From the NCBI GenBank assembly GCA_016617785.1, contig JADILM010000001.1, forward strand, positions 62,001 to 126,000: a stretch of 64,000 bases of DNA. Direction: 5' to 3'. The translations under genes and the position numbers were made by a program. Below the pieces are notes generated by a model. It had not been told where the DNA came from and made no database searches. It saw nothing but the letters and a program-made list of their open reading frames with translations. Positions 44,805-56,406 of this stretch are shown piece by piece. Position 1 is the stretch's first letter; each line of letters starts with the position of its first letter. Source of the stretch: Sporobolomyces roseus. Its lineage: Eukaryota; Basidiomycota; Microbotryomycetes; Sporidiobolales; Sporidiobolaceae.

Positions 44805-45956
44805 CTGCTTGACGAGGGAAAAGTATCAGTCGCATCCCATTCAAACCTTCGAGCTCATAGCTTCTGACGGAAAAGCGAGTCTAGAGAGAGCTCAAAGAAA
44901 CGTACCTCATCGAAAGGCCTAGTATCAGGCCAACATGATTCCCAAACTTGATTCACGACCAACTCTGCCTCTTCCCGACTCTTACAATTCGGGTTCGCAG
45001 TCACACTCAAAATAGCTCTTCTCCTCACACATGCCTAGATACGTACACTCTCAATTAGTCAAGTTCGAGAAACAAGAGAGAGGGGGGACAAATGAAGGAG
45101 GGAGATGAGAGAGAGGAGAGAGAGAAAAAACGCACTTGGTGTTGTTTCGTGAAGGAGAAGTTTTGACGAGAGAATTCTCTACCCCATGAACAATCACCAC
45201 TTAGGTTCTCCGCTCGAATCTGTACAACCGAGCGAGTGAGTCAGGTCAATCGAACTATTCTTTTTACATTGTAAAAGAAAGAAAAGAAAGAAAGAATTTG
45301 TTCAAAACTCACTTCAGTACAAGCGTGACTTCTGAGATCTTCTGCCCAAGTTTTGCCACCCCTAGGTTTGAATCGTCGATCATCATAAGCATGTACCAAT
45401 TCATGAGCCAACGCGTCTTGTACATGAGGTTTCCCCATGAACCTATTCTGACACAACAATACTCCCAATTCTGATGAATAACCTCCTGCCATCGTTGGTG
45501 GACAAGGTTTACATATGATCGGTAGAGGGAGAGAGGACGAGTCTGAAGGGGAGGAAGGTGAACCTGGTGCGGGAGGGAGGAGGGAAATGTGAGAAAGCAT
45601 GAATCGAATGATTGGACCTTTTGATTGGATACTTGAATTAGCTTCTCGTGTGAGAGGATGACAGTGAGAAGGTAAGAGAAGGGCTCACTCTCTCTAACTA
45701 GTTCATCCCTCCATTTCTCACATCTCTTGCAATCTGCCAATTCTCGCTTTAAATCAATCTCAGATTTCTCTGCTTCCTCTTTCGTTTGCCCTTGTTGCAT
45801 GATTACTCCATCCTCCCATTTCGGTGTACTCTTTTGTTGTGAATCACATCGTAGAGGTTTCGTGTTGAAGGAGAGGGAGAGAACTGATTGTCGAAATTGA
45901 TTGAATGAGGATCGGAATGAAGGTGAATCACTAGGTTCGAACGCGGATGCTGTCAT
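44796..45956 (-). CDS. ATP23: ATP23 mitochondrial inner-membrane metalloprotease
   Basis: An intermembrane-space zinc protease and chaperone that matures Atp6 and helps assemble the F1Fo ATP synthase. It starts [20 protein letters not shown] (ATG 45956). Next comes a Cys-containing [15 protein letters not shown], then [20 protein letters not shown], then [19 protein letters not shown] with the zinc motif HELVHAYDD (HExxH) and [32 protein letters not shown] follows, then [11 protein letters not shown] and [11 protein letters not shown], then a C-terminal [10 protein letters not shown] joined by a final intron to the last exon ATT TAC TAG (44796-44804). The resulting PFDEIY terminus is the conserved end of the family, supporting this tiny last coding exon. 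Divergent from FIP1 with only 90 bases between starts. Confidence 0.92.
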
Positions 45957-46046
45957 CCTGAACTAAGCTAAGCAGTGAGAGAGTGAGAGAGTGAGAAGGA
46001 GAGAGACTTTCTTTTACTCCTCGACCAAGTCTCGACTCGACTAATC
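45957..46046. promoter_or_regulatory. 90-bp divergent promoter, ATP23 / FIP1
   Basis: Only 90 bases separate the two start codons. It includes a GAGAGTGAGAGAGTGAGA-type purine repeat near 45974-45993. Both genes must share core promoter elements here, or transcription must start inside the neighbour. Confidence 0.6.
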
Positions 46047-49000
46047 ATGGATTTGGATGATGATGAAGCATTCTTGTATGGAGATGGAGATGAACAACAA
46101 CCTAGTACTACAGGTAAGCAACCCCCATCTCTCTCTGCTTGAATGAATTCCTCATCAACCCACTCATCATCCTCACTCACACAGACTCTGTGAACAATCA
46201 GTGAGCCTCCTATTGAGCCTATTAGCTACATAAAAGCCAGCTGATAGTGAAGAGTGGCCCACAGACATACAGCAGCGAATGAATCTCAACTTCAACAAGA
46301 TCAACAACAGCAACAAGGCGAAGATGACGAGGAAGAAGAGGAAGAAGAGGATAGTGATGATGTGAGTTAACAAATTACATCGATCAAACTGACCCAGCTG
46401 ACGAATCCAGTATTTCACAGGACCTCGAAATCATTCTCGACGGTGAAGGAGTAGCTTCACCTCAAGCGTGAGTTCACTCTCTTGCCCTCTCCTCCGACAC
46501 AAACTGAAACTAGGATTCAATGCTACAGTCAACGAGGTCGACCCCAAGCTCCAGTTCGATCAACTTCTTCCCCTCAAAAACGTAATCTTCTCCCTCTCTT
46601 TCCTCTCCCTCCCTCCTCAGTGCACTGACACTCTTCCCCCCATCTATAGCCGCTACTGTTCCTCAACCCACAACAGACTACGCACCTCTCGAACGACCCC
46701 GCGCAACTCCCTCCGCTTCCGCAACCACTTCCATCGGACCTCCCTCTGGACTCCCCTCTAACCCCGATCCAACCGCTACCGATCCCACCTCGACCGCTTT
46801 ACTCGCTGCACAAGCTCTCGAATCCTCTACCCCCCAACCTCAATCAACCGAAGAACCCAAACCCCAAACTTTAATCCCTCACGGTTCCCTCCAACCACTC
46901 GAACTCGCTCCCTCCCAAACTCCGACCTTCGAAGTGAACCCTTCAATCACTCACAAAGACGCAGACGGTAACGATCTGTTCAATATCGATATCGATAGTT
47001 ATCCCGAAGGAGAACGGAATTGGAGGAAATCTGGAGTCAATTTGTCAGATTATTTCAATTATGGCATGAATGAAGCTACTTGGAGGAATTATGTGAGGAA
47101 ACAAAGAGATATGAGGGAGAGTGAATCAGCAGATAGGAATCCATTCATCGTTTGTGTTCTTCTTTTCCTTTTGAGTGTTCTTTTCGGACTGATTGATGGA
47201 TGGAAAGGTGAGAATATTTAGGCATTCGCAAGTGGTGATATTAGACAAGCATGGCAAGAGTTATCAAACGAAAACAAACAACTCTTGGTAGGAACCATTA
47301 TGGGTTTCCAACCTGGTTCTTTACCTTCCTCTGGTCCCAACCCAGCTCAGATGGCTCAAATGGTTCAACAAATGGGTATGATGCCTCCTTCTCAAGCTCA
47401 ACAACAAGCACAAATGGGAGGAGGAGGAATGGGATTACCACCTCAATTACAAGGTTTACCGATTCAACATCCTATGGTTCAAGCTTACATGCAACAACAA
47501 CAACAACAGATGCAAATGCAGCAGATGCAGATGGGAGGAATGGGTGGGATGCAAGGGATGGCTGGGATGGGAGGTCATCAGATGGGAATGGGAGGAATGG
47601 GAGGGATGGGAATGCAACAGCAAGGAATGGGGATGAGTGGAATGGGAATGGGAGGTTTAGGGGGAGGGAATGGAGTTGGAGCGGAAATGAATGGTGGGAT
47701 GACTCCTTCGAATGCGAATGTCAACTCGGGTGGGAATGAAGAAGGTGAGTTTTTTGAAATCGTTCATATTTTTCTGTTGAACGAGATGGGAAACTGAATG
47801 TGAATGGTTTGTGATAGATGGAGAAGAAGTGATCAAGAATGAAGAGGAATCGGGTACTCCTGCTCCTCCTTCAGCAGCAGTAGCGGGAGCGGGAGGGGAA
47901 GAAACGATTGAATCGGGAGATATCGCTGGATTCGAACCTGTAAGTTTCCTCACTTTTTCCTCTTTCGTTTCAGCTACGCGAGAGACTGACTACGAGCTGA
48001 GTCACATCCTACAGATCAACCCTGCATTCGGTTTCGTTCCCGGAGCACCTCGAGGTAGAGGAGGAATGGTTGGAGGAATCGCCGCTCGAGGAGGTCGAGG
48101 AGGAGCAGTCGCAGCAGTTCGAGGTGGATTCAACGCGATCGGCCGAGGAGGACGAATAGGAGGTATCGTAAATCCAGTTGGAGTCGTACCTGGAGTCGGA
48201 CCCGCCGTTGTTGGTCTCCCAACCGGACCTCGAGCAGCTGCTGGACCTCTTCCTGCAAACGTTCCTACTGGACCTCGAGCCGCTGTCAACGCTCCTGCTC
48301 CAACTGGACCAGCTGCTGCTTCTGGTGCTCCCGGATCGATTCCAACGGGACCAGCAGCGAATCGAGCTGGACGAGGAAGTGCCGCTCAAAACTATCGAGA
48401 CAAGGATAAAGATCGATTCGGGGATGCTTCGGGAGGAATGGAAGGCCTCGATTACGGAGGAAGTGGAGGAGGTGGAAGTGGTGGAGATAGTCCTGCTAGG
48501 AGTAGGAAACGAGGAGGAGGAGGCGGAGGGGATAGTGAAGATGAATATGGGAGGGGGAAATCTAGGAGGTCAAAAGAGGATAGAGATCGAAGTAGGGAAC
48601 GTCAACGAAGGGAGAGGGATCGAGAGTACGAGAGGGAACGAGAGAGGGAGAGGGAGAAGGATCGAGAGAGAGAAAAGGAGGGGAAAAAGAAGAGCGTCAA
48701 CGATTTCTTCCCGGACAAGACCAAGGATGATAACAATGGAAGTTTGACGCCACCTCCTCAGGGAATCAAGATTCGAGGAGTGACGAAACGAGGTGGAGCG
48801 GCGCCAGTCGAGGAGGATGAGAGGGAAGGTTCAGTCGCTTCTTCGTCGAGGAGGAGTTCGAGGAGAACTACAAGAGATGAAGATGACGGGAGAGATACAA
48901 GAAGCGCAAGGCGATCATCGAGACGCGATGATGACGATGAGGTGGATGGGAGGAGGAGTCGAGGAGTCTCTCGTTCACGCTCACCGGAACCTTCGAGGAA

Positions 49001-49200
49001 ATCGAGGAGAACTCATTGGAGTGACGATGAAGACGCTGCTGGAGATCCTTCTCACGATGATACCCGGTGAGCTTCTTTCGCTCTGTCTGTATCTCATCTA
49101 CCGGGCTGACTCATCCATTTCCTCACTTCGCAGAAAACGTAAAGCTGAAGATTCACCTCCCGACGGAAGTACTCGTCGTCGCTCAAGTCGTCGAGGCTAG
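46047..49200 (+). CDS. FIP1: FIP1 pre-mRNA 3'-end processing factor
   Basis: A subunit of the cleavage and polyadenylation factor that tethers poly(A) polymerase, in the nucleus. It starts MDLDDDEAFLYGDGDEQQPS and passes through several small acidic exons (EDDEEEEEEEDSDD, DLEIILDGEGVASPQ). The Fip1 domain follows: IDIDSYPEGERNWRKSG, VNLSDYFNYGMNEATWRNYV and RKQRDMRE. The downstream exon GDIRQAWQELSNENKQLLVG leads into Pro/Met/Gln/Gly-rich repeats, an RGG-like Gly block, and an Arg-Asp/Arg-Glu stretch with a final exon ending STRRRSSRRG (TAG 49198-49200). The RD/RE tail matches the long, metazoan-style FIP1 rather than the short budding-yeast form. About 9 exons. The acceptor of the third exon is chosen at CCCACAG because later AGs give stops. 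Confidence 0.9.
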
Positions 49201-49629
49201 CATGCGCCGCTTCTTCAACTTGTCCTTCCTCCAATACCTCTTCGTACCTCTGTTTCTGTTCAGCAAGAGGTGTAAAAATCTGATATCTGCCAAATGCAAC
49301 CTTTCGCAATCGCATTCGATTCAAAGCTACTTCTCGGCAAACCTCGAGAGACTGCTACGGCGATCGTTTGCTCGACTGCCTGAAAATGAGATTTGCTCGT
49401 CGCAATCCCGAGGGGGGTTCGAGGAAATTACATTAGAACGACATGAACCAAATCGACGAAATCCGAAATAGGCACTGAAACATATGCTACATTACTTTGG
49501 ATAATAGAGTAGAGACTGATACAGGAAACGAAAGAACAACAAGAGATACTCAAACTATGTGCATGCGAAAAGTGAAAACCAATTCATTCTTTACCCGGCG
49601 ATCCCAGCACGTTCCTCCGACCCTGCCAC
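49201..49629. other. Convergent intergenic region
   Basis: About 430 bases of facing 3' ends with no supported gene. Confidence 0.5.
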
Positions 49630-50280
49630 TCACTCTGTAGATCGTCGTCGACCACCTTCGGGTACTGTCACCTTTCGGTCTGTGTCCATCTCTCTCTCAT
49701 TGCGTCTTGTACTACTTTCTCCGACTCCTAAAGCGCGCATGATCAGGTAAAGTGAGCTGAGGAGTATAGGTAGAGCATTGTTCGATAGGATAGATGATGC
49801 CGGGGTCGAAGAGGGTAGAGCTGGGAGAGATGGAGCTGGAAGAATCGGTTCGAGTGAGGGAAAGTCGAGAGTTGAGAGAGGAATTTGAGCGAGAGTTTCC
49901 AAAGGGAGAACGGTGGCTTCAGTGGTTGGGGCCTGTAGAGCTCTATCGAGAACTGTCCAATCGATCGTACCATCCGAACGAAGTAATCCTTCATCTTGAG
50001 GTCCCTCGTAAACGAGAGCTTGTCGACGACCAGCCCTCTCTGCCCTCTCCCTCGCCAGTCTCTCCTGCCTGCGTTGTATGACCTCGTCTTGAGGATAGTT
50101 CACCCTGACCTCTTCCTCTCCTCTAACTTCCCCACCTCCTCCTCCTTGTTCCCTCACGATTCTGGCACACCTCGCCAACCTCGCTTCTCGTCTCCTGACG
50201 GAAGGAGGAGTTACGCATTGCTATTGAGCTGAATCGAGGAGGGCCGCCGAGGTTCTATCGCTGGACGAAGTGGGCGCCAT
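49630..50280 (-). CDS. Unrecognised protein with an in-frame TAG or weak intron
   Basis: Not recognised. The open frame (stop at 49630-49632) has no ATG at its N-terminal end. The only good start is ATG at 50280-50278, in frame, giving MAPTSSSDRTSAALLDSAQ and then TAG (50223-50221) flanked by CAA on both sides. Translation beyond it gives PSVRRREARLARCARIVREQ, an Arg/Glu-rich helix (VIQRRQERLARERAERAGRR), LVYEGPQDEGLLRSDGTIDW and a hydrophobic NALPILLSSLYLIMRALG near the C-terminus that could be a membrane or tail-anchor segment. Either the TAG is read through, or a 72-nt intron (50266-50195, GTCCAG...CGTCAG) removes it and joins MAPTS to RREARL in frame. Weak GTC donors appear elsewhere in the window, so splicing is the simpler reading. 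About 190-215 residues. Confidence 0.5.
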
Positions 50281-51432
50281 CTCAGAGTGTGTGACGAAAC
50301 GTGATCGAGTTTCAAGTTTTGGAGGGGAAAGGGAAAAGGTGTCCGAAGAGACACTCGAGAGATGCCGGTTGAACGGAGCGTTTTACGGGTTCGGTACGGG
50401 CGGAGCAGTCTAATGCTCGCGTGGCCTTCTACGATAGATGAAAGAACAAACGGGAAGAGTGGAGGGTCGGTCAAATAAGATGACGGAGTTTGTCAAAGCA
50501 GTTCTTTTTTTTCGCAGAATTCAGCAGGAGCGGAGTTGGCGGAACCCCTTCATGCTTCTCTTCACGGAGCACCCCCTTCCGTCCCTCAAATGGCCCGTTT
50601 CGAGGAGAAACGATGTATGAATCAAACTGGAGGATAAACTTTGAGAACAAGTTCAAGGGGAAGCAGCAGTTTTGAGGAGAACCATCGGAAATAGACGATC
50701 AAGCCCCGCTGCGAACGACGAGCTGAACTCGATTGAGCACGTCTTTCTGAACTAGGTACGAATTGACTAGTCTAGGGAAGTTGTCCTATAAGCGTAGTCC
50801 GTCGTCTGACTGACTGCGATGGCTTGATGAGAAAAAAATGAAAACTTCCAACCTAGTTTTGCGAAAAGTTCCGTCAAAAGGTCCAGTCTACTGTTCGACT
50901 CTCACATGGAGTTCGGCCATCAACTGACTAATGCTATCCGTAGCGAGTTGAAGGGGAACTATGTATACGATGTTCACAACTGCGTTTATTTCGGACCGTT
51001 TTTGGCGAACACACCCTCAAAGCTGATGATCAGAATGACTTTGAAGGGCAACGTCGAGGAGTGCTTCGATGTACAGAATCGCACTCGAGCATGTACAGAG
51101 ACGGAGAAGTGCGGCGCTTTACTAGAATGAAAAGAGATCGCCAAATGCTTTCGGACTTCTTTGGGAGAGAAAGTGTTCAAAGAGATCGTCGTGAGATCTT
51201 GATCGAAACATGCACACATGGCAACTTGAACCGAATGACGCGTTTGCTCTGTACGATGTTCGATTTTCAATTGGCGGGGGTCTCAAAAGCAAGTAGCGTT
51301 TCTGGTGCCTCGATCCTTAAAGTTTCGCCTTGTTTCCAAACCTGGCTTGAAGGTTGTTTTTTTTCCCTCCTCTCCTTCAACCCGACGACTCTCTCTCTCT
51401 CGCACACTCACGACAATAACAACAACACATAC
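50281..51432. other. 1.15-kb intergenic region
   Basis: A 74-codon plus-strand ORF at 50906-51130 (starts MEFGHQLTNAIRSELKGNYV) has normal composition and several Cys/Tyr, but no recognisable family, and I cannot support it as a gene. The rest is promoter and leader of the Zn2Cys6 gene, with T/C runs before 51433. Confidence 0.4.
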
Positions 51433-52994
51433 GATGCCCTCGAAACGACCTGCAGAAGAAATGGGTAGACCTCCTCTTACTCGAGGATCGTAAGTTGCAA
51501 TTTTCCTCTATTCCCTGCCTCGCTTAAACGCTAACTCCCTCCCTCCCTCCCTTTGAACAGTGCTTGCCATAGATGTTTTGCGCGTAAAGTTAGATGCTCT
51601 GGACAACCTGATCCTTCTACTGGAGTATACGCGTGTAGTTCCTGCTTGAGAACTGGTGAGTGTTTTACCTCCTGTTGGATCCCTCTCTCTGTTGTCGATC
51701 ACTTTGCTCATTCTCGATCGCCTCTTTCTTTTTCTTTCGCTCCTCTCTTTTCGCAGCTCGGTTCAAGAATCACGACCTAGCTCTATGCAAGTGCGGATTC
51801 AACGGTGAAGGATTATGTAGTGAGGAAGGAGGACTTCAAATGAATGGAGAAGCGATTCCTTCTGCGAAAGGTCCAGGTTCGTTTCACTTCTCGCTTAGTC
51901 TCATCTCACTAGTTTCATTGCGACTGACACATTGCTTTCCATCTATCGCAGCACGTCGCAAACTCGGATCGAGGACTAGCACAAATTCTTCTGGTCGTTC
52001 GACTTCTTCTCGAGCATCTTCGACATCCTCACGTTCCGACCGCTCTGCAAGTTCGAATGATAGCTCAGCAACGGTCTCGCCTGCATCGTCACTAGAATCT
52101 GTACCAACGATGGCGAAACTCGAAATGGAATTACCTCAACCTCCTCCTCTTTACCAATTCCCCTCGACTTCTTTCGAACTTCCTCCTCCACCTCCTATGC
52201 ACTTCACGAACCTTTGCGAAAGTCAACAACCACCTCCGCTCTATATCCCTGCATCGACGACTTCTTCAGCTTCGACTTCTCGCAGTGGAAGTCCTTCTCC
52301 AGCTACTCCCGTCGATTCGCAACCTTCACTCTTCGCTCGTCGAGTAGGCGCACCTCTGCAAATCGCTCTACCTCGTCCTCATCACATCGGCCGACACTCG
52401 CCTACGGGATCTGGTTCGACCACTTCTTCCGCTGCACCTTCGATCAACAGCGCTCCTCTCCAAACTCCCTCATCTTTCGGTGCTCAAGCACCTCCAACCT
52501 CCTACAACTCTTATCAATACGCACCGCAACCTCACTTTGAACCTCAAGGAGTCCCCTTCACCCAACTCGCGCTCGATCTTGCTCCTTACTCGGCTCTCTC
52601 TCCTTCGACTCTTTCGAAATTTAACGCTGGCTCAGTACCTTCTTTCGATTTCTCTCTACCTCACGCCGCACCTCCTCCTCAATCTTACGAAGCCTTCGCT
52701 CCTGCCACGATCGGTTCAGCTCTCGGAATAGATCAATATAACGCTTACGAAATGATGAACTCTTACCAAAACTACGCCCCTGCTCCTCTGCCCTACTCTC
52801 TCCCGCTCGACGCTCAGTACCCGGTTCTCCCATCTACTCCTCACCGCAACATTGAACCTTTCTCCCTCGACTCATCGAATCAAGTTTACGATCCCTCAAC
52901 TTTCGGAGGCAGTTTCCACCTTCCGAGTCCCGGTCTCACCTTCTCGTCTTCGACCCCGTACTGGTACTCGAAGAGTCAATACTTCGGAGCCTGA
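51433..52994 (+). CDS. Zn2Cys6-type transcription factor, short, Ser/Pro-rich
   Basis: A probable nuclear DNA-binding factor. Exon 1 is MPSKRPAEEMGRPPLTRGS. After an intron the zinc cluster begins CHRCFARKVRCSGQPDPSTG and continues YACSSCLRT. A GTGAGT intron follows. After CGCAG the next Cys come in ALCKC and GLC, 13 residues beyond the fifth ligand rather than the usual 6-8. A further intron leads to ARRKLGSRTSTNSSGR and a long Ser/Pro/Tyr-rich, low-complexity C-terminus without an MHR domain, ending YSKSQYFGA (TGA 52992-52994). If the second intron is retained, the frame reads CLRTGEC and gives near-normal spacing, but soon stops. About 430 residues when spliced. Target unknown. Confidence 0.75.
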
Positions 52995-55303
52995 TCAACA
53001 GACACTTCTTTTCCTTCCACTTTTGTATCATCTCTCCTTCCCTTTTCTTCAAACCCTAATTTTCATGTTCCGTCGTTTCACTTATTTTATCGACGTCGAG
53101 CTTTCTCCAGCTGTACATAGCATTCACCTTTTCTGCCCCTTCCTACCATCGTCATTGCTCTCTCTTTTGTTGCCAACTCTTTCCTCTCTCCACTTGTCGT
53201 TCTTTCTAGTCTCTCTCTCTCTCTCGCTTGCTCTATCTTGTTGTGTCGTACAAACTTACTCCGCGTGTACTCTTTCTTCCTTCAGTCGTGACAGTCTAGT
53301 GAGAGGCTCAAGAGGTAATTACAGAATAGAGAGCAAAGTGAACTATGAAGAGCTACAAACTCAAGTTCTCCCGCGGCGTAGTAGAGCTCGGATTTCGTAG
53401 ATTCGAGCGTGACGAGAGGAATTTGGTGCGACGTGAGGAAGAGAGAGTGCTGTAGGGTTTCCGACGAGGGTGCCTCCTGGTGACAGAATGCGAAGAGACT
53501 GATTGAAATCCTGATTCTGGACGAAGACTTCGCTCTTCTTCGATCTCCTCCATTCTCAGCAGCTTGACATGTAGAAGTAGAGGAGGTTTCGAGTTGGAAT
53601 GGTCCGCCCGGAAGTGAACTTGCTGCCGAAGCAAACGCTGTAGATCGGCAAGAATGATAGAGGGTGAGCGCTGCTACAAGAGGGAAGAACTCGAACACTC
53701 GACGTTATTTCGGGTTCTTGAGAACTGCTTGTTCAGTCATATCTATCGATCCCGCTTGTTGTGATGCGAATGAGAAGACAGACAGAGCGGCAGAGTGTGT
53801 CGGATTCGGATCTGAGAGAAGTACCGGAAAATGTGTAAGAGTCCAGCTGAGCGAGCTTCAAAGCGACGAAGATGACACGATCGTTCACTGTTATCACATG
53901 AGAATGAGGTAAGTCAGCACCTATCTTCTAAGCAGTAAACTCCAACTTTGTGTATTTTCGTTGTTTCGCTCAGTTTAGATCAAGTTTTCTCACTCGTCCT
54001 CCATTTTCATGACTGACGAGCTCGAAATCCCTCATAGACATCCTACTCCCACTCACAGTTCCCCCTCACGCCTTTCTTCGGAGCGGTTACCAAAAATCGA
54101 AACCCGAACGAGTAGATGGGGAGGAGGGGAAGAGAAGGGAAGAGGATTGGACAAGCCGGTTGTAAAGCGGTCAAGGTCTAGAGTGGTGTATTGTGTCTTC
54201 ATAGCGAACCGTATGGCGAGAGAGTCGCTTCGAGGGGGAAGAGAGGGGAAGGGAACTCACGAAGCAGAGAAGAAGCCATTTCGAAAGTGAAATTTCGAGT
54301 CTCAGGCGCCAGCGAGCCTGTCGCGAGCTGACTTACTACAAGATGGAATGATGAGCCGAATGAGTGCTACTGGACAGGGGAAGGAGGCCAGGAGACTCAC
54401 GAGAGAAAGGAAGAAAACCTCAGGGAGACTACCTTGTTATTGAAGAACACGAGAAGCAAGCAAAGTGAGCTGGAGCCCCGAAAGAGTCCTTTTAAATCTA
54501 CCTTCGTCACTAGGCATCAATGCATCATGTCAGTTCGCAGATTGAAAAGAGGTGAAAGGAGATGAGAGAAAGGAAGGGCACTCGCCTCAGTCGAGAGCTA
54601 GCAGCTCATCACAGCGGTTTGTCGGGTGCCTAAGAGCATCTGGGCAGCTCCAGCGTGCGATTTCCGATTGTCGAGTGAGTTGCAGGAGGGAGAGTTTTTG
54701 TGGTTCAACTTTTGACCATGCACGCTTCACATAACTCGCTCAGCAGCTCAGGACGACCATAAAGAGAGCCAGATTGATGTCGTGCAGCTGCCATGACCAG
54801 CTCAGCTTGTCCCGTTCTCTTCCATATTCGCTGTCCTCGATTCCCTCTTCCCCCAGATCAAACTCTATACTCGCTTCGTGCCTTGACGCTGAGCTGTCAG
54901 AGAGCTCGGAATAGGCTCATTAGGTGCCTTCATCGTATACAGGAGTTCAGGGCTTGATCTTGAGCGTTGCTGAAGTCAGTTTCCGTCCGTTCGTATTTCC
55001 TCCTCTTCCCTCGTTTCAGAGTACATAGCTGACACGTGGATCCTCACACACAGCCTCTAGACTAATCTGCTTCTTCCGAAGCTACCGACTCGTTCCGAAC
55101 TCTCCTGTTCCGACCGCCTCCTTCGGATCGAGATTCGACCCACCCCTTCTTGTCGAGGAACCAGCTTTACAGGCGCCGACCCGCAGACGCCTCTTTTCTC
55201 GACCCACAAGGGCCGCTCAGTAACGATGCCGAGACGTTCGGCTTATCTCAGCAATTTTGCTCATTTCAGCTCTCCTCTGCTGGTTCTGTCATCAAATTCC
55301 ACC
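52995..55303. other. Gene-poor 2.3-kb region
   Basis: The first 300 bases are T/C-rich 3' UTR. Between 53280 and 54300 there are open frames on both strands with low-complexity, Arg/Ser-heavy composition. None has an ATG-to-domain structure I can support. At 54300-54420 the minus strand has donor- and acceptor-like words (GTGAGTCTCC, CGACAG), as in untranslated exons. The last 500 bases look like the leader of the orphan at 55304. I see no repeat, transposon or RNA gene. Confidence 0.4.
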
Positions 55304-55786
55304 ATGCCGCTCTCCGACGGTATCCTCAGCTACATGGGGGACCTTCGTTGTCTCGAGTTCTCGAACACCTATCGCATCTACGAATCGAAACTGAAAGGCC
55401 TCCGGGACGTCCGTTACCCCGACGGCTCGATACACAAAGTCAATCTCCATGGTGAGGACATTCGCGTAAGTTCCTGAGTTCTCGATTACATGGAAATAAG
55501 GTTAATCCAGTTGCTCGCTTTCATCGTTGTGCAGTATGTCAAATTAGATTTCGACCCTGTTCGACCTAATAACCACTCTCGTCCTACCATCTACTACTTT
55601 ATTGAGGGCGTATGGATGCGTTTCAGCAATCCCAATACACAGATCATCTACAATCAGAGCACTCATCAGCTTGAAATCAAGAGGAACCCTGGCTTAGTCG
55701 CCGCCTCCATCACTCATCGAAAGGCCGCAATCTACAGGATAGATCGTAGGCAATGGATGAAGAATCACGGTGGACTAGCAATCTAG
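55304..55786 (+). CDS. Unrecognised small protein
   Basis: Not recognised. Exon 1 from ATG 55304 (MPLSDGILSYMGDLRCLEFS ... HGEDIR) splices at GTAAGT (55468) to an exon after TGTGCAG (about 55534) reading YVKLDFDPVRPNNHSRPTIY, YFIEGVWMRFSNPNTQIIYN and ending QWMKNHGGLAI (TAG 55784-55786). About 140 residues with beta-rich composition and no signal peptide. The in-phase intron and the absence of stops across both exons support a real gene. An upstream in-frame extension without ATG exists, so an extra 5' exon is possible. Confidence 0.6.
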
Positions 55787-56406
55787 TCGCACTGCACAGG
55801 TAAGCACTGCCTTGCTTTTATCTGGTTTCTTTGGTCGAGCTAAGATAGCCCTCGCGAACAGCTGAAGATAGTTCTTGTAGCCTCTCACTCTCCTACCTTA
55901 CTCATGTCCATTTGCAACGCATCTTATCTTCCCCTCGCCACGCTCGATGGCTCGCAAGAGTTTCCATTGCGAACGAGAGAGGCGAAGAGTAGCTACGAAA
56001 GGCCGCGCTGAACCAACAAAGCGCCCTGCTCCGCAGGGCTGATAATGTGCTCAATGTGCAGTCTCGCCGAGTGCGTTCACACTGCGCAGAGTTGACCTGA
56101 AGCGAGTCTGAGGAAGCACGATTCCAAGTTGAGCGACTTCATCGAGAAAATTGAAGCGGCGGTCAGTCGAAGAGGTTCATGAGTAGCTTACCGTGGCCTC
56201 TTGTTGTGCATAGCGATTCGAAGCTGAAGCGTAGGAGGTCAAGAGGCGAGTTTCAGACTCTCCTCATCTTTTGGTTCTTCACCAGCTTCTCCACCTCTCT
56301 AGCCGCCTTGAAGAAGCTAGTAGACCAAGATACCGAGTCAAACATCAAACGAGAACGATTCGCAAGTACTCCCTCAAGCTCCCCGAGCTGCTGCAGCTCT
56401 TTCAAG
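55787..56406. other. Spacer before MTQ2
   Basis: About 620 bases with no supported gene. It contains a short perfect inverted repeat (GCCCTG / CAGGGC, 56023-56039). Function unknown. Confidence 0.5.
56023..56039. repeat. Perfect 6-bp inverted repeat
   Basis: GCCCTG and CAGGGC separated by five bases can form a small hairpin. It lies in the spacer between the orphan at 55304 and MTQ2. No run of T follows, and no function is assigned. Confidence 0.5.

Noticed and set aside
50211..50474. Minus-strand 87-codon ORF in another frame
   Set aside because: Lacks a good start and overlaps the promoter of the TAG-containing gene. Arg-rich chance frame.
50906..51130. 74-codon plus-strand ORF MEFGHQLTNAIRSELKGNYV...
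   Set aside because: Composition is protein-like, but no homology, splice partner or promoter evidence is visible. Kept only as a note.
53282..53698. 138-codon minus-strand frame
   Set aside because: Low-complexity Ser/Leu content, no in-frame start with context, no splice partners.
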